In this document: positions 5,630 to 13,678 of the stretch, piece after piece
Layout of the letters: every line of letters starts with the position of its first letter
How positions within the stretch are numbered: position 1 is the stretch's first letter
Source: Saprospiraceae bacterium
Lineage (GTDB): Bacteria > Bacteroidota > Bacteroidia > Chitinophagales > Saprospiraceae
Reading direction: 5' to 3'
Length of the DNA stretch: 18,813 bases
NCBI GenBank assembly: GCA_020628755.1
Contig: JAHDEQ010000075.1
Span: 1-18,813, forward strand
Program-made: the position numbers and the translations under genes
The notes under the pieces: model-generated
What the model was told of the DNA's origin: nothing
Database searches by the model: none
The model's input: the letters and a program-made list of their open reading frames with translations, nothing else

Positions 5630-7744
5630 TTAATAAAAATTACCTCTATTATCTTCTACATTCGCATCTTTTCGCATCGAACTCATCAACTGCGCACGAA
5701 CTTGAGATTGTGCACTCGTATTTGCGGTTTTTCTTAGAGCAGGGATATTACTGGCTTGACCAACTTCAGGCTTGTCAGTCATTTGCACAACATAGATACC
5801 ACTTTGCCCAGCAATAGGTGCTGATATATCGTTAACATTAAGGTTAAATGCAGAAGCCACAACCTTTGGTTCATTACCAACACCAGGTACAAATGAAGCA
5901 TTAAAACTAACACTTTTCACTGTATCAACTTCGGCAGAATAACTTGAAGCAATAGATGCTAAATTTTTACCTTGTACGGCTGACTGGATAGTTGCAGCTT
6001 TTTTCTGATTCAACACGATAGGCTGAATTACATCACGAATATTATCTAAGGAAGGTTTTCCTTCTGCTTGTACAGAACGCAAACCCGCTAAGACATATTT
6101 ATTATTGTAAAAGTTGACTTGGTCTTGGTAAGTATGTACTTCTGGCGAAACATCTCCTTTATTCGTATCTGAGCTAAAAGCCCAGCGAATCATATCTCTC
6201 GATGCTTGCCCCGAACCCAGTGTACCAATAAGATAATCGTTCTTTTTTAGAAGTGGCGAAGATTCAAGTTCTAGGCCAGCGTTAGCAGCTATTTGCTTTA
6301 AGTCATCAATAGACTTGGCAGTATTGACGAGGTCATATACTTTGGTGTATTCTGTATCTTGTGTTTCTTCACTAGGTACGACAGCTTGGTTGATGTAAGC
6401 CAATTTGACATAAGTTTCATTGCTGCCAGTTGTTCGACCCATTGGTTCGATTAGGTGAATACCATATTGTGTACGTACACTATATAGTTTACCAATATTT
6501 CCAGAAAAGAAAATTACATCTCTATATTCAGGTACAAACTGATTGATACCTACATTGTCATATACACCACCATCTTTAGCACTACCTGGGTCTTGACTAA
6601 ATTTAACTGCCAAAGAGTCAAAACGAGATTGACCTGTAACAATTAGCGTTTTTAAACTGTCAATTGTTTTTTGTGCTTGTGCAAATTGATCTTCTGTAGA
6701 TGCTGAAATCAAGATATGACGAGATTTTGCCGAATCAGGCAAAACCCTACGGTCAACTATACGAGCCAACTGGTAAGAGCCATTTTCAAGAAAAGGTCCT
6801 ACTACAGTTCCTACTTCTCTCGAAAAGAAAGCCTTTTTCTTTGAAGAAGTCACTTCACTTTCTTTCAAATAACGGTCTTGGTAAGAACCATTATTGTTAG
6901 AGGTGAAATTAGCTAAATCATCGGTAGTAGATTCAGCAAATATAGATTTTAGACCAGCCAATTCTTTACGAATAGCAACTGAGTCAGCTTTTGTAGGTTT
7001 TACTTCAAAAGTGACAAACTCCAATTTACGAGTTTCTTCATCATTGGTATATGCCGCTGCGTTTTCGTTGAGGTAGGCATTCAAATCACTATCTGATACC
7101 GCCACATCGCCACTCACATTGTCATAAGGTATTTTTACAAAATTGAATCCTACTTTTTGCGATTGTTCGGCATGTGTTTGTTGAACCATCCAAGTTGGCG
7201 TGTACATACCTTTGCCAATCATATTGGACAATTTGGTCTGTAAACGATCTTTGATAATTTGTTTTTCTTGCAATGCCCAATATTGACGAGGATAACCAGC
7301 TAGTGTATTATCTTCTATCGCTTTCTTGAAATTGTCAAGCTCGGTGCGATTCAATTGATTGGTTTGTGGGTCACGAAAACTTTGCTGTATAATAGGACTT
7401 GGGTTTGCACCAAATTGCAAATCCATTAACTCATCTCGGCTTACACTTAAGCCAAGTGCATCCGCTTCATCAGCTACTAATTTATCTTCTACAAAAAAGT
7501 TCCACAATGCCTGACGACGTGCATAAGGGTCGCCACTTGCATTTCGGTACAAGATATTTTCAGCATTCTGAAATTCGTTCCAGCTTACTTTTTCTCCATT
7601 GATAGTACCTGCATTAAATTGTTGGGAGCCAAAGATACTTTTATCGCCCGAAAACATATCCATCAAGATAAAAGCGGCCAAAGCAAGCCCAATCGTGATG
7701 ACTAATAACCAACTGTTTTTTCTAATTTCACCTATAAGTGCCAT
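5630..7744 (-). CDS. PpiD-like membrane-anchored periplasmic peptidyl-prolyl isomerase
   Basis: The 704-residue protein starts MALIGEIRKNSWLLVITIGLAL, a short cytoplasmic N-terminus and one membrane helix (about 12-30), followed by a long periplasmic part. The SurA/PpiD-type N-terminal chaperone domain (about 40-190) includes NGEKVSWNEFQ and FFVEDKLVADEADALGLSVS. The parvulin rotamase domain (about 340-434) has SRHILIS, FDSLAVKFSQDPGSAKDGG and YGIHLIEP. A degenerate second parvulin-like end occurs at 630-657 (ASAFNLNVNDISAPIAGQSGIYVVQM). By family it helps newly exported proteins fold at the inner membrane. Length is usual for Bacteroidota members. It has its own well-formed promoter with a leader of about 135 bases and a strong terminator, so it is a single-gene unit. 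Confidence 0.93.
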   Translation of the reverse strand: MALIGEIRKNSWLLVITIGLALAAFILMDMFSGDKSIFGSQQFNAGTINGEKVSWNEFQNAENILYRNASGDPYARRQALWNFFVEDKLVADEADALGLSVSRDELMDLQFGANPSPIIQQSFRDPQTNQLNRTELDNFKKAIEDNTLAGYPRQYWALQEKQIIKDRLQTKLSNMIGKGMYTPTWMVQQTHAEQSQKVGFNFVKIPYDNVSGDVAVSDSDLNAYLNENAAAYTNDEETRKLEFVTFEVKPTKADSVAIRKELAGLKSIFAESTTDDLANFTSNNNGSYQDRYLKESEVTSSKKKAFFSREVGTVVGPFLENGSYQLARIVDRRVLPDSAKSRHILISASTEDQFAQAQKTIDSLKTLIVTGQSRFDSLAVKFSQDPGSAKDGGVYDNVGINQFVPEYRDVIFFSGNIGKLYSVRTQYGIHLIEPMGRTTGSNETYVKLAYINQAVVPSEETQDTEYTKVYDLVNTAKSIDDLKQIAANAGLELESSPLLKKNDYLIGTLGSGQASRDMIRWAFSSDTNKGDVSPEVHTYQDQVNFYNNKYVLAGLRSVQAEGKPSLDNIRDVIQPIVLNQKKAATIQSAVQGKNLASIASSYSAEVDTVKSVSFNASFVPGVGNEPKVVASAFNLNVNDISAPIAGQSGIYVVQMTDKPEVGQASNIPALRKTANTSAQSQVRAQLMSSMRKDANVEDNRGNFY

Positions 7745-7885
7745 TCGTAATAGTATATTTTGATTCTTAAAATTTTAAATAAAAATCCTACTAACCCCTT
7801 ATAAACGAGTTAGTTGTAGGTTAATGTTTCAAAAGTGTAAAGTGAATTTTTTGCTATTTGAAAAATAGCTTCTGAAAAATCCATG

Positions 7886-7917
7886 CAAAGGTAAAGTCTT
7901 TCCGCCGTAAAATCAAA
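7886..7917 (-). promoter_or_regulatory. Predicted sigma-A promoter of the ppiD-like gene
   Basis: On the minus strand TTTG (7917-7914), 20 bases, then TACCTTTG (7893-7886): an exact Bacteroidota housekeeping promoter. The start near 7879 gives a leader of about 135 bases to the ATG at 7744. That leader holds an imperfect CCTAC..TAAC / GTTAG..GTAGG stem (about 7787-7819). Confidence 0.7.
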
Positions 7918-7942
7918 AAAATAGAAGTATTTAGCCTTTCTA
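7915..7942 (-). terminator. Weak terminator candidate after the DUF3109 gene
   Basis: On the minus strand TAGAA (7942-7938) and TTCTA (7926-7922) form a 5-bp stem with an 11-base loop, followed directly by seven T (7921-7915). The stem is short, but the T run is good and the position, 12 bases past the DUF3109 stop, is right. The T run doubles as the -33 region of the next promoter. Confidence 0.35.
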
Positions 7943-7954
7943 TACAATTGACTT

Positions 7955-8536
7955 TTAAGGCTTTAACGTTTTGAAATGCTCGGCTGCTGCATCTAATTCT
8001 TCATAAAATTCTGCTCCATACTTTCTAATGATAGCGTCTTTTACGAATTTATAGACAGGTAGTTGCTCCTTTTGACCTAATTTGCAGGCGGCACTGCAAA
8101 TATCCCACTCATCGTAGTTGAGTGCTTTGAAATGATCTTCTTCTTTCGTTCGGATGGGGTAGAGATGGCAAGAGATGGGTTTTTTGTAATCAATAGCTCC
8201 TGCCTCATAGGCTTTTTCTATACCACACTTGGCAGTTCCGTTAGGCTCGTAGGTTAAGAAGGTGCAAGCACCATTCGCGAGTAGCGAAGTACCATACTCT
8301 TGGGCCTCATCGTAATAGACGTATAAACCTTTTTGTCCAATTACATCAATACCTTCTTTGGTCAAATAAGGTTTTGTGGCTTCGTATATTTTTTCTAAAA
8401 TGGCGAGTTCTTCTTTTTCCAGTGGCGCACCAAAATCGCCTTCCCAACAACAAGCTCCTTTGCAAGCGTCGAGGTCGCAAATAAATTGTTCTGTTACTAC
8501 AGCATCACTTACCAATATATCTTGTACAATTAGCAT
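7955..8536 (-). CDS. DUF3109 family cysteine-rich protein (metal-binding, YkgJ-like)
   Basis: The 193-residue soluble protein has nine cysteines in the pattern of DUF3109, a family related to YkgJ-type zinc/iron-chelating proteins: C20, C25 and CC at 29-30 (FICDLDACKGACCWEGDFGAP), C91 (GACTFL), C104 (AKCGIEKAYEAG), C123 (ISCHLYPIR), C147 and C151 (DICSAACKLG). Such clusters bind a metal or iron-sulfur centre; the reaction is unknown. Its ATG lies inside the last codons of the upstream glycosyltransferase gene (overlap of seven bases), so the two are translationally coupled and share one transcript. A weak terminator follows. Confidence 0.9.
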   Translation of the reverse strand: MLIVQDILVSDAVVTEQFICDLDACKGACCWEGDFGAPLEKEELAILEKIYEATKPYLTKEGIDVIGQKGLYVYYDEAQEYGTSLLANGACTFLTYEPNGTAKCGIEKAYEAGAIDYKKPISCHLYPIRTKEEDHFKALNYDEWDICSAACKLGQKEQLPVYKFVKDAIIRKYGAEFYEELDAAAEHFKTLKP

Positions 8537-9768
8537 GACTTATTTTGAAAATGTTTTTCTATAATTTCACTAGCGGTTTTTAAGCCGTCTTCGGTTTGTA
8601 TTTGTTGACTCAATTGTTGGGCTTTTATTGCTAACTCTTCTTGCTGCAATTGCTCAATTCCTTTGAGCAATTTTGGGATAGAAAGTTTGTTTAACGGAAT
8701 AGGTTTTGCACCAACTCCAATTTTTTTCAACTGTTTGCCCCAAAAATATTGGTCACCTACGGGGTGCAAAACGGGGCAAATCATTTGCGGAATCCCAGCG
8801 CGTAGCGCTGTTGCCGTTGTACCTGCTCCACCATGATGTAGCACAAAATTAGCTAAGGGAAACAATAAATCAAAAGGAGCAGTATCAATTGCTTTTATAT
8901 TTGTGTGCGTATTGATGGAAACACCTTTGAGTCCCCATGCTTTGACTAAAAGAATTTTTAGGTCATATTTTTCTAAAATGGCTTCCACAAAACGATTAAT
9001 GTCAATATCAGATTTGTAAGGCATACTTCCAAAAGTCATGATAAGTACTTTCTTAGAATCTGACATAAAATCTAAAACATCTTGTGACAGTTTTTGACTA
9101 GAATCTCTTTTTGACCAAAATCCTGTGAAATAATGATTGTGCGGATAATCATCAGGACGATTTAGAAAGGAAGGACTGATACCATAAATAATTGGCGTAT
9201 CAAGTAGCGGAGGACTTTTAGCTAAATTGTACTTTTTCTTAAAGTTATTGATGGGCGTTTTGACCGTACCCATCATGGCATTGGCAAATTTGTAGGTGAG
9301 TTTATAAAGAAAATTTGGCAAGGGAAGAAAAGTAAGTATCGGATTTTTAAATGCTTTTGTAGGTGTAAAAGCAGGCACAACATAAGCCTTTAGTAATTTT
9401 CGCTGCTGCTCAAAAGCAATACTATCTATCATCGTTTTTGGATGATAGATGACGACATCAGCCCAAGCAGTCACTTCAAAAAAAGTTTCTAAAGAATTTT
9501 CAAGAATAGGATATACTTTCTCTTTTAACTTTTTACCAATCGTAAAAGGATTTCTACCAATCGCCTTTTTCATAGCCTCATCATCTAGGAGCGATTCATA
9601 ATCTCCTTCAAAATAAATATAGTCCACCTCATATTTGGATGCAAGTGTCTGATATAGTTTTGCTGAAGCGACTTTGACTGTATGGCCACGTTGAGCTAAA
9701 TATTCCCCCAATACCAAAAAAGGTTGAATATCACCTCGTGAACCAATAGAGCAAAGTGCGATTTTCAT
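8530..9768 (-). CDS. GT1-type glycosyltransferase, UDP-sugar:lipid/sterol glucosyltransferase-like
   Basis: The 412-residue protein has the two-domain GT-B layout. The N-terminal acceptor domain begins MKIALCSIGSRGDIQPFLVL with GSRGDIQP (9-16), shared with sterol and rhamnosyl glucosyltransferases. The linker has IMTFGSMPYK. The nucleotide-sugar site has HHGGAGTT (311-318) in place, followed by AGIPQMICPVLHPVGDQYFWG, where D and Q contact the sugar in relatives. The acceptor cannot be told; hydrophobic molecules such as lipids, carotenoids or macrolides are used by relatives. The frame is open to 9816, but the ATG at 9768 is chosen because the N-terminus then fits the family and the -7 element (9814-9821) overlaps the longer start. 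It overlaps the DUF3109 gene by seven bases. No membrane helix is evident. Confidence 0.88.
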   Translation of the reverse strand: MKIALCSIGSRGDIQPFLVLGEYLAQRGHTVKVASAKLYQTLASKYEVDYIYFEGDYESLLDDEAMKKAIGRNPFTIGKKLKEKVYPILENSLETFFEVTAWADVVIYHPKTMIDSIAFEQQRKLLKAYVVPAFTPTKAFKNPILTFLPLPNFLYKLTYKFANAMMGTVKTPINNFKKKYNLAKSPPLLDTPIIYGISPSFLNRPDDYPHNHYFTGFWSKRDSSQKLSQDVLDFMSDSKKVLIMTFGSMPYKSDIDINRFVEAILEKYDLKILLVKAWGLKGVSINTHTNIKAIDTAPFDLLFPLANFVLHHGGAGTTATALRAGIPQMICPVLHPVGDQYFWGKQLKKIGVGAKPIPLNKLSIPKLLKGIEQLQQEELAIKAQQLSQQIQTEDGLKTASEIIEKHFQNKSC

Positions 9769-9813
9769 ACTTAATTTAGGTTCTTTGACTTTTTCCGTGA
9801 AAATACTTCCATT

Positions 9814-9821
9814 CAAATCTA
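9814..9821 (-). promoter_or_regulatory. Predicted -7 element of the glycosyltransferase/DUF3109 operon
   Basis: The minus strand reads TAGATTTG. The start would fall near 9807, some 39 bases before the ATG at 9768, which supports that start over the in-frame codon at 9816. No TTTG is seen at -33 spacing. Confidence 0.5.
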
Positions 9822-9889
9822 AAATCCTTCACTTCCTGCGGTCGTTCTCTCTTTTATTTTGAACGGAACACGGAGTTTGTCAAAGAAGG

Positions 9890-12247
9890 TTAATTTATAA
9901 ATAAGATTTTGGTAACAACTGTATTAGGGGCTTCCAGACTATTGCTCGTCGAAAAGACCAAATACACGCCCGAACTGGCTCGACGACCATTGTAATCCGT
10001 ACCATCCCAAATAGCCTGTCCGCCGAGGGCTTGGGTTTCGTAAATCAGTTGACCACTGACATCGGTAATTTTGACATCAGCATTTTCGGCCAATCCTTTT
10101 ATGGCAATTGGGCCACGATATTCGGGTCGCACAGGATTGGGGAAAGCATAGGCACTACTACTATTGATAATGCCGCCTCGTGTAGCATCGCCTCTATACG
10201 ATACGACTCCTTTGTTGGTGGCAATAAAAACTTCTCCATCGGATGAGTTGATGGCTATATCAATAATATTATTATCAATCAAAGGACTATTATCTTCATT
10301 GAAAAAAGCAATTTGTTCTTTGCCATCTGCCGAAATTAAGAAGAGACCATTAGTTGTACCAAACCACTTACGGTTCGCTCCGTCAATGGCAATGGCATTG
10401 ACTTGTTCGCCTTTGAGCAAATATTCGTTTTCGTCATCAATGATATTTTCTTCAAAGATAATTTTGGAAACAGGACAGTCGGACTCTATAGCTACCGAAC
10501 CGCAATTGACTACTGCCACTCCGTTGGCAGTACCAATCCAAACGCTCCCTTCTTGGTCAACTGCTAAGGAGAAAACATTATTGTCGGGCAATTCTGAATT
10601 GCTTGAAGTGATGATACGAAAACGGTCGTCTCCAACTACATCAATCGTACCACCATCGTCAAATATAAGGACTCCTTGTCCAGTGCCGTCAACAGCAGCC
10701 CACTTATAGCCCACTTGGTCAATTACCAAATGGCGCAAACCATTATTGGAAGGAACATCAAAACTTTGCCAAGTGCCATCTGCTTTGAACACGGACAAAG
10801 GTTGTGGTGCAGCATGATTGGCAATCCACAGGTTGTTGGCATTGTCAAAAGCCAAGCCCGCAACACGCTCGCGTGCTTCGTCGCCGTCAGCTCCTCTTAG
10901 CGAAGAGTTGGTTTCATTATAAATTTTATAATTATCGCCATCTTTTTCAATCAATCCGCCCCAAAAAGTTCCAATGTATAGTTTTTTACTATCAGGATGC
11001 AGGGCTATTTTGTAATGGTCGAGAATGGCATCTTCATTCTCTATAAGTGGGACGGTCCAACGATTGACGATTTCCCAATTGCCATTTTCATTTAAAATAA
11101 ATGTACCATCGCTTCTGCCAGCAAAACTCCCGTTTGCCTTAACGCCGCCCGATGCGATATAAATATTGTTGTCGTTGATGAGCAATTGACTAGAATTGTG
11201 GGTGAGCGGAGAATTAAATTCTAGCAGTTCGCAACTGCCACCGCCACTAAATGCCCTGCGTAAGCCACGCCATGTATCGCCTAACCAGATTTTGCCTTCT
11301 TGATCTTCGATTGCAATAAGCGGACGACTAGAACATTGAAAGCCCATTTCTCTAATCTCGCCTTCGGCTGTAATATATAGTGTCTTGCCTGCACAAGAGT
11401 CACCGCAACGGAGTCCTACCAGTAAGCCGTAAGCCTCGTGGGTAAGATAATTGATGTATAAATCATCTTGTGCAGGATAAATTTCTTCGATGCCGCTAGT
11501 TATCATTCGATTCAATGCACCATCAATATCAAAATAGAGTTGCTCTTGAAATACTACGATAGCAGTAGAGCTATAAGCTTCTGGAAATCCATCGGTATAG
11601 TCTAGCAACGTCCAATTGGAAAAATCTTGAAGGTTAAGCTCATTGGCATTATCGGGGGCGTTATAAATTCCCTCTTCGGTAGCAGCGTATATTTGGTTTT
11701 GAAAGGTCGCAACTGCGCTTACTTCTATACCCAAATTGAGCGTAAAATCAAATTCTTCTTCTACAAGATTAAATCGTACAATACCAAAACTTGTCGAAAA
11801 GTAAGCAAAATCACCATCAAGATGAATGTGCTTAATTGTACGGTTTGTAAAATTTCCGTCGGTTTTGATGTCTTCAAAGGTTACAATTCTATCATCATAA
11901 ACGAGGTCAAAAATACTATTGGAATAAGTCGCAATCAGCACTTCGTGTTGTTTGCTATATTTGATAAGCCCCATACCAGCATTGCTCAGTCCGTCAATTT
12001 TGGATAAATAGGTTAAGGACATTTCTTCTTTGTCAATTTGTAAAACCGACCATTCTGTAGCACAATATAAGGTCTCATCACTTTGCGTTAAAGAAATGAA
12101 CTGTCGGTAGGGGAGGTGCTCTCGCCATTGGCCAATGGCGAGTTGGTTTTGGGCAGATGTACTCGTTATTCCAATCAAAAAAGCAAAAAATAAAAGGAGA
12201 GGAGTAAAAGGCAAGTTATGTTTTAGCGCATTAAAAGCATAGTGCAT
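9890..12247 (-). CDS. porZ: PorZ-like type IX secretion system protein with two beta-propellers
   Basis: From ATG at 12247 the product has 785 residues. It begins with a signal peptide (hydrophobic core TPLLLFFAFLIGITSTSAQ, cleaved near 33). Then comes the PorZ opening WREHLPYRQFISLTQSDETLYCAT, and many propeller blades with repeating LWIA, VWIGTANGV, KWFGTTNGLF and VFIATNKGVVSY motifs. The C-terminal domain (about the last 85 residues) has FPNPVRPEY, ADVKITDVSGQLIYE, WDGTDYNGRRASSGVYLV and ends TKILFIN, a type IX sorting domain. In Porphyromonas PorZ is a surface protein that hands anionic lipopolysaccharide to the sortase PorU. In-frame alternatives are ATG at 12319 and TTG at 12337, which would place 24-30 extra residues before an already complete signal peptide. 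It predicts a type IX system elsewhere in the genome. No -7 element was found. Confidence 0.85.
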   Translation of the reverse strand: MHYAFNALKHNLPFTPLLLFFAFLIGITSTSAQNQLAIGQWREHLPYRQFISLTQSDETLYCATEWSVLQIDKEEMSLTYLSKIDGLSNAGMGLIKYSKQHEVLIATYSNSIFDLVYDDRIVTFEDIKTDGNFTNRTIKHIHLDGDFAYFSTSFGIVRFNLVEEEFDFTLNLGIEVSAVATFQNQIYAATEEGIYNAPDNANELNLQDFSNWTLLDYTDGFPEAYSSTAIVVFQEQLYFDIDGALNRMITSGIEEIYPAQDDLYINYLTHEAYGLLVGLRCGDSCAGKTLYITAEGEIREMGFQCSSRPLIAIEDQEGKIWLGDTWRGLRRAFSGGGSCELLEFNSPLTHNSSQLLINDNNIYIASGGVKANGSFAGRSDGTFILNENGNWEIVNRWTVPLIENEDAILDHYKIALHPDSKKLYIGTFWGGLIEKDGDNYKIYNETNSSLRGADGDEARERVAGLAFDNANNLWIANHAAPQPLSVFKADGTWQSFDVPSNNGLRHLVIDQVGYKWAAVDGTGQGVLIFDDGGTIDVVGDDRFRIITSSNSELPDNNVFSLAVDQEGSVWIGTANGVAVVNCGSVAIESDCPVSKIIFEENIIDDENEYLLKGEQVNAIAIDGANRKWFGTTNGLFLISADGKEQIAFFNEDNSPLIDNNIIDIAINSSDGEVFIATNKGVVSYRGDATRGGIINSSSAYAFPNPVRPEYRGPIAIKGLAENADVKITDVSGQLIYETQALGGQAIWDGTDYNGRRASSGVYLVFSTSNSLEAPNTVVTKILFIN

Positions 12248-12368
12248 CGCAGTTGCAAACGGCAACGAACCTATCTTTAAAAACTTATCTTGTTTATTAA
12301 GGGGATTCTCTAAAGACATTGGTTGGATTTTTTCCAATATAATGTAGATTTTGATAGCTTATTGTGAT

Positions 12369-12394
12369 ACTAAAGTGATTTATGCGGCTTTAGT
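12369..12394 (-). terminator. Weak hairpin after the DUF2461 gene
   Basis: ACTAAAG (12369-12375) and CTTTAGT (12388-12394) form a perfect 7-bp stem with a 12-base loop, 13 bases past the stop at 12408. No T tract follows on the minus strand, so termination is doubtful and readthrough into porZ is possible. Confidence 0.3.
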
Positions 12395-12407
12395 CGAATT
12401 TATTACA

Positions 12408-13082
12408 TTATTCAATAGGTACGCCGTTTTCGTCCGTTGTTAAAACCGAAGTCATATAATCCAAAAACGGACGCATATCTTTAAAATACGCATTGATTTT
12501 ATCGGCAAAATCAGCTTTAAAAATTTCACTGTCTTTGAAACGATGGATAACGATGTGTTGCTTGTAGCGCAACAAATCAATATTCGGGTCTTCTTTTGAA
12601 AAGCCTTTGGGAGCAGTTTTGACCTGGTCGCCTTCAATCATACCAAAAGATTGTTTGAAAGTTGGGTCGTTAAGTATAGCTCGGTACTCCTCGGCATCTC
12701 TAGCTATTTCGGTACGAATGCGCTTCATGTCAGGCGCATTGGGTTTCCAAAAACCTCCTGCCATAAAAGTATTACCTGGCTCAATATGAAAGTAGTAACC
12801 CCCTCGACGAAATTTGGTTGCACGCACAAATGAGCCGCTAAAACTCGATTTGTAAGGCGTTTTATTTTTTGAAAAACGCACATCACGATAGATTCGGAAA
12901 AGTTTGTGCGATTCGATTTCGTCATGCTCACTCATTTTATCCAAAAGAGCAGCTTGAAAATTTTTGACATTTTCGTGGGCAGCTTGATAAAGTGCTTTGT
13001 TTTCAGCAAACCACTCTCGATTATTATTATCTCGAATATCTTTTAAAAACTGTAAGGTTGATTTTTGGATAGTGGAGGCCAT
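12408..13082 (-). CDS. DUF2461 domain-containing protein (TIGR02453 family)
   Basis: The 224-residue soluble protein has the conserved elements of this family in order: LQFLKDIRDNNNREWFAENKALY (about 11-33), KLFRIYRDVRFSKNKTPYKSSFSGSF (about 60-85), GGYYFHIEPGNTFMAGGFWKP (about 94-114), and near the end HRFKDSEIF. The family is widespread in bacteria and also found in fungi; its biochemical role is unknown. Length is as usual and no signal peptide or membrane segment is present. It has its own -7 element and lies 161 bases upstream of the porZ start. Divergent from the small secreted gene at 13181. Confidence 0.92.
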   Translation of the reverse strand: MASTIQKSTLQFLKDIRDNNNREWFAENKALYQAAHENVKNFQAALLDKMSEHDEIESHKLFRIYRDVRFSKNKTPYKSSFSGSFVRATKFRRGGYYFHIEPGNTFMAGGFWKPNAPDMKRIRTEIARDAEEYRAILNDPTFKQSFGMIEGDQVKTAPKGFSKEDPNIDLLRYKQHIVIHRFKDSEIFKADFADKINAYFKDMRPFLDYMTSVLTTDENGVPIE

Positions 13083-13102
13083 AAAATTTAGATTTTAAGC
13101 AT

Positions 13103-13110
13103 CAAAAATA
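13103..13110 (-). promoter_or_regulatory. Predicted -7 element of the DUF2461 gene
   Basis: The minus strand reads TATTTTTG, 21 bases before the ATG at 13082; transcription would start near 13096, giving a very short leader of about 14 bases. A TTTG box is present upstream (13139-13136), but at 25 bases it is further away than usual. Confidence 0.4.
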
Positions 13111-13180
13111 CAAATTCTTTTAAGCGGGCTTGCACCAAAAGGAATAAAATGTACATCTTTACAAAAGTTAACTCTTTTGT

Positions 13181-13609
13181 ATGCGTTTAGTTTTTTCATT
13201 TTTATTGGTTCATTTTTCCTTATTGCTTTCTGCACAAGCTGGCGAGTGGGAAGGCCATCTGACTCAAGATGGGGTAAAGTATGATATTCATGTTGTTTTT
13301 GAAAAAGAAGGAAAAAACATGATTGGTTATACCACTGTAGTAGTGGGTGATACCTTGACAGGAGGTAAGATATTTGGTCGAGTAAACTCAGACTATTCTA
13401 TGAACCTTTGGGATCATCAGGAAAACCCTCAAATTTTTCCTGATTCCTTGCCTATTGTCATGCGTCGTCGTTATCAGTTGTTGTACCGTCGTTCGGTATG
13501 GGGTGATACGATAAAAGGTCATTGGCAACAAGTACATAAAGCTCCAGAGGATAAGTACAAGAAAGGATTAATTGAATTGACCCGCCGCAAAAAAGACCCG
13601 AAAGCTTAA
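13181..13609 (+). CDS. Small secreted protein of unknown function
   Basis: Not recognised. The 142-residue product starts with a signal peptide (MRLVFSFLLVHFSLLLSAQA, cleaved near residue 18-20). The mature part GEWEGHLTQDGVKYDIHVVFEKEGKNMIGYTTV, followed by KIFGRVNSDYSMNLWDHQEN and DTIKGHWQQVHKAPEDKYKKGLIELTRR, reads as alternating beta strands. This is like a small lipocalin- or beta-sandwich-type domain in which something is compared with a control value (G-W-G..., GHW...). The fold is an inference from the strand pattern. There are no cysteines in the mature chain. It is a single gene divergent from the DUF2461 gene with a 98-base gap; no exact -7 element is visible for it. A repeat array begins right after the stop. 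Confidence 0.8.
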   Translation: MRLVFSFLLVHFSLLLSAQAGEWEGHLTQDGVKYDIHVVFEKEGKNMIGYTTVVVGDTLTGGKIFGRVNSDYSMNLWDHQENPQIFPDSLPIVMRRRYQLLYRRSVWGDTIKGHWQQVHKAPEDKYKKGLIELTRRKKDPKA

Positions 13610-13610
13610 G

Positions 13611-13678
13611 GAATGCAAGAATGTGGGAATGCAGAAATGCAAGAATGACTATGTTGAAGATGTAAACATTCATGCATT
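13611..13678. repeat. Degenerate 8-base tandem array with an inverted half
   Basis: Five units in register: GAATGCAA (13611), GAATGTGG (13619), GAATGCAG (13627), AAATGCAA (13635), GAATGACT (13643). The inverted form CATTCATGCATT follows at 13667-13678 and can pair with AATGCAAGAATG (13636-13647) with one mismatch. The array fills the 67-base gap between the two convergent genes and its end overlaps the yedK stop. Neither strand has a T run after the stem, so it does not look like an ordinary terminator. Confidence 0.7.

Noticed and set aside
10164..10709. A 181-residue open frame on the plus strand
   Set aside because: It lies wholly inside porZ in another frame, with low-complexity serine- and proline-rich composition typical of antisense reading of a coding strand.
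11627..12007. A 126-residue open frame on the plus strand
   Set aside because: Antisense to porZ, whose propeller motifs are continuous across it; no family features of its own.
13667..13678. The octamer fold-back as terminator for the two convergent genes
   Set aside because: On both strands the stem is not followed by T; the A run after it on the plus strand is part of yedK coding sequence.
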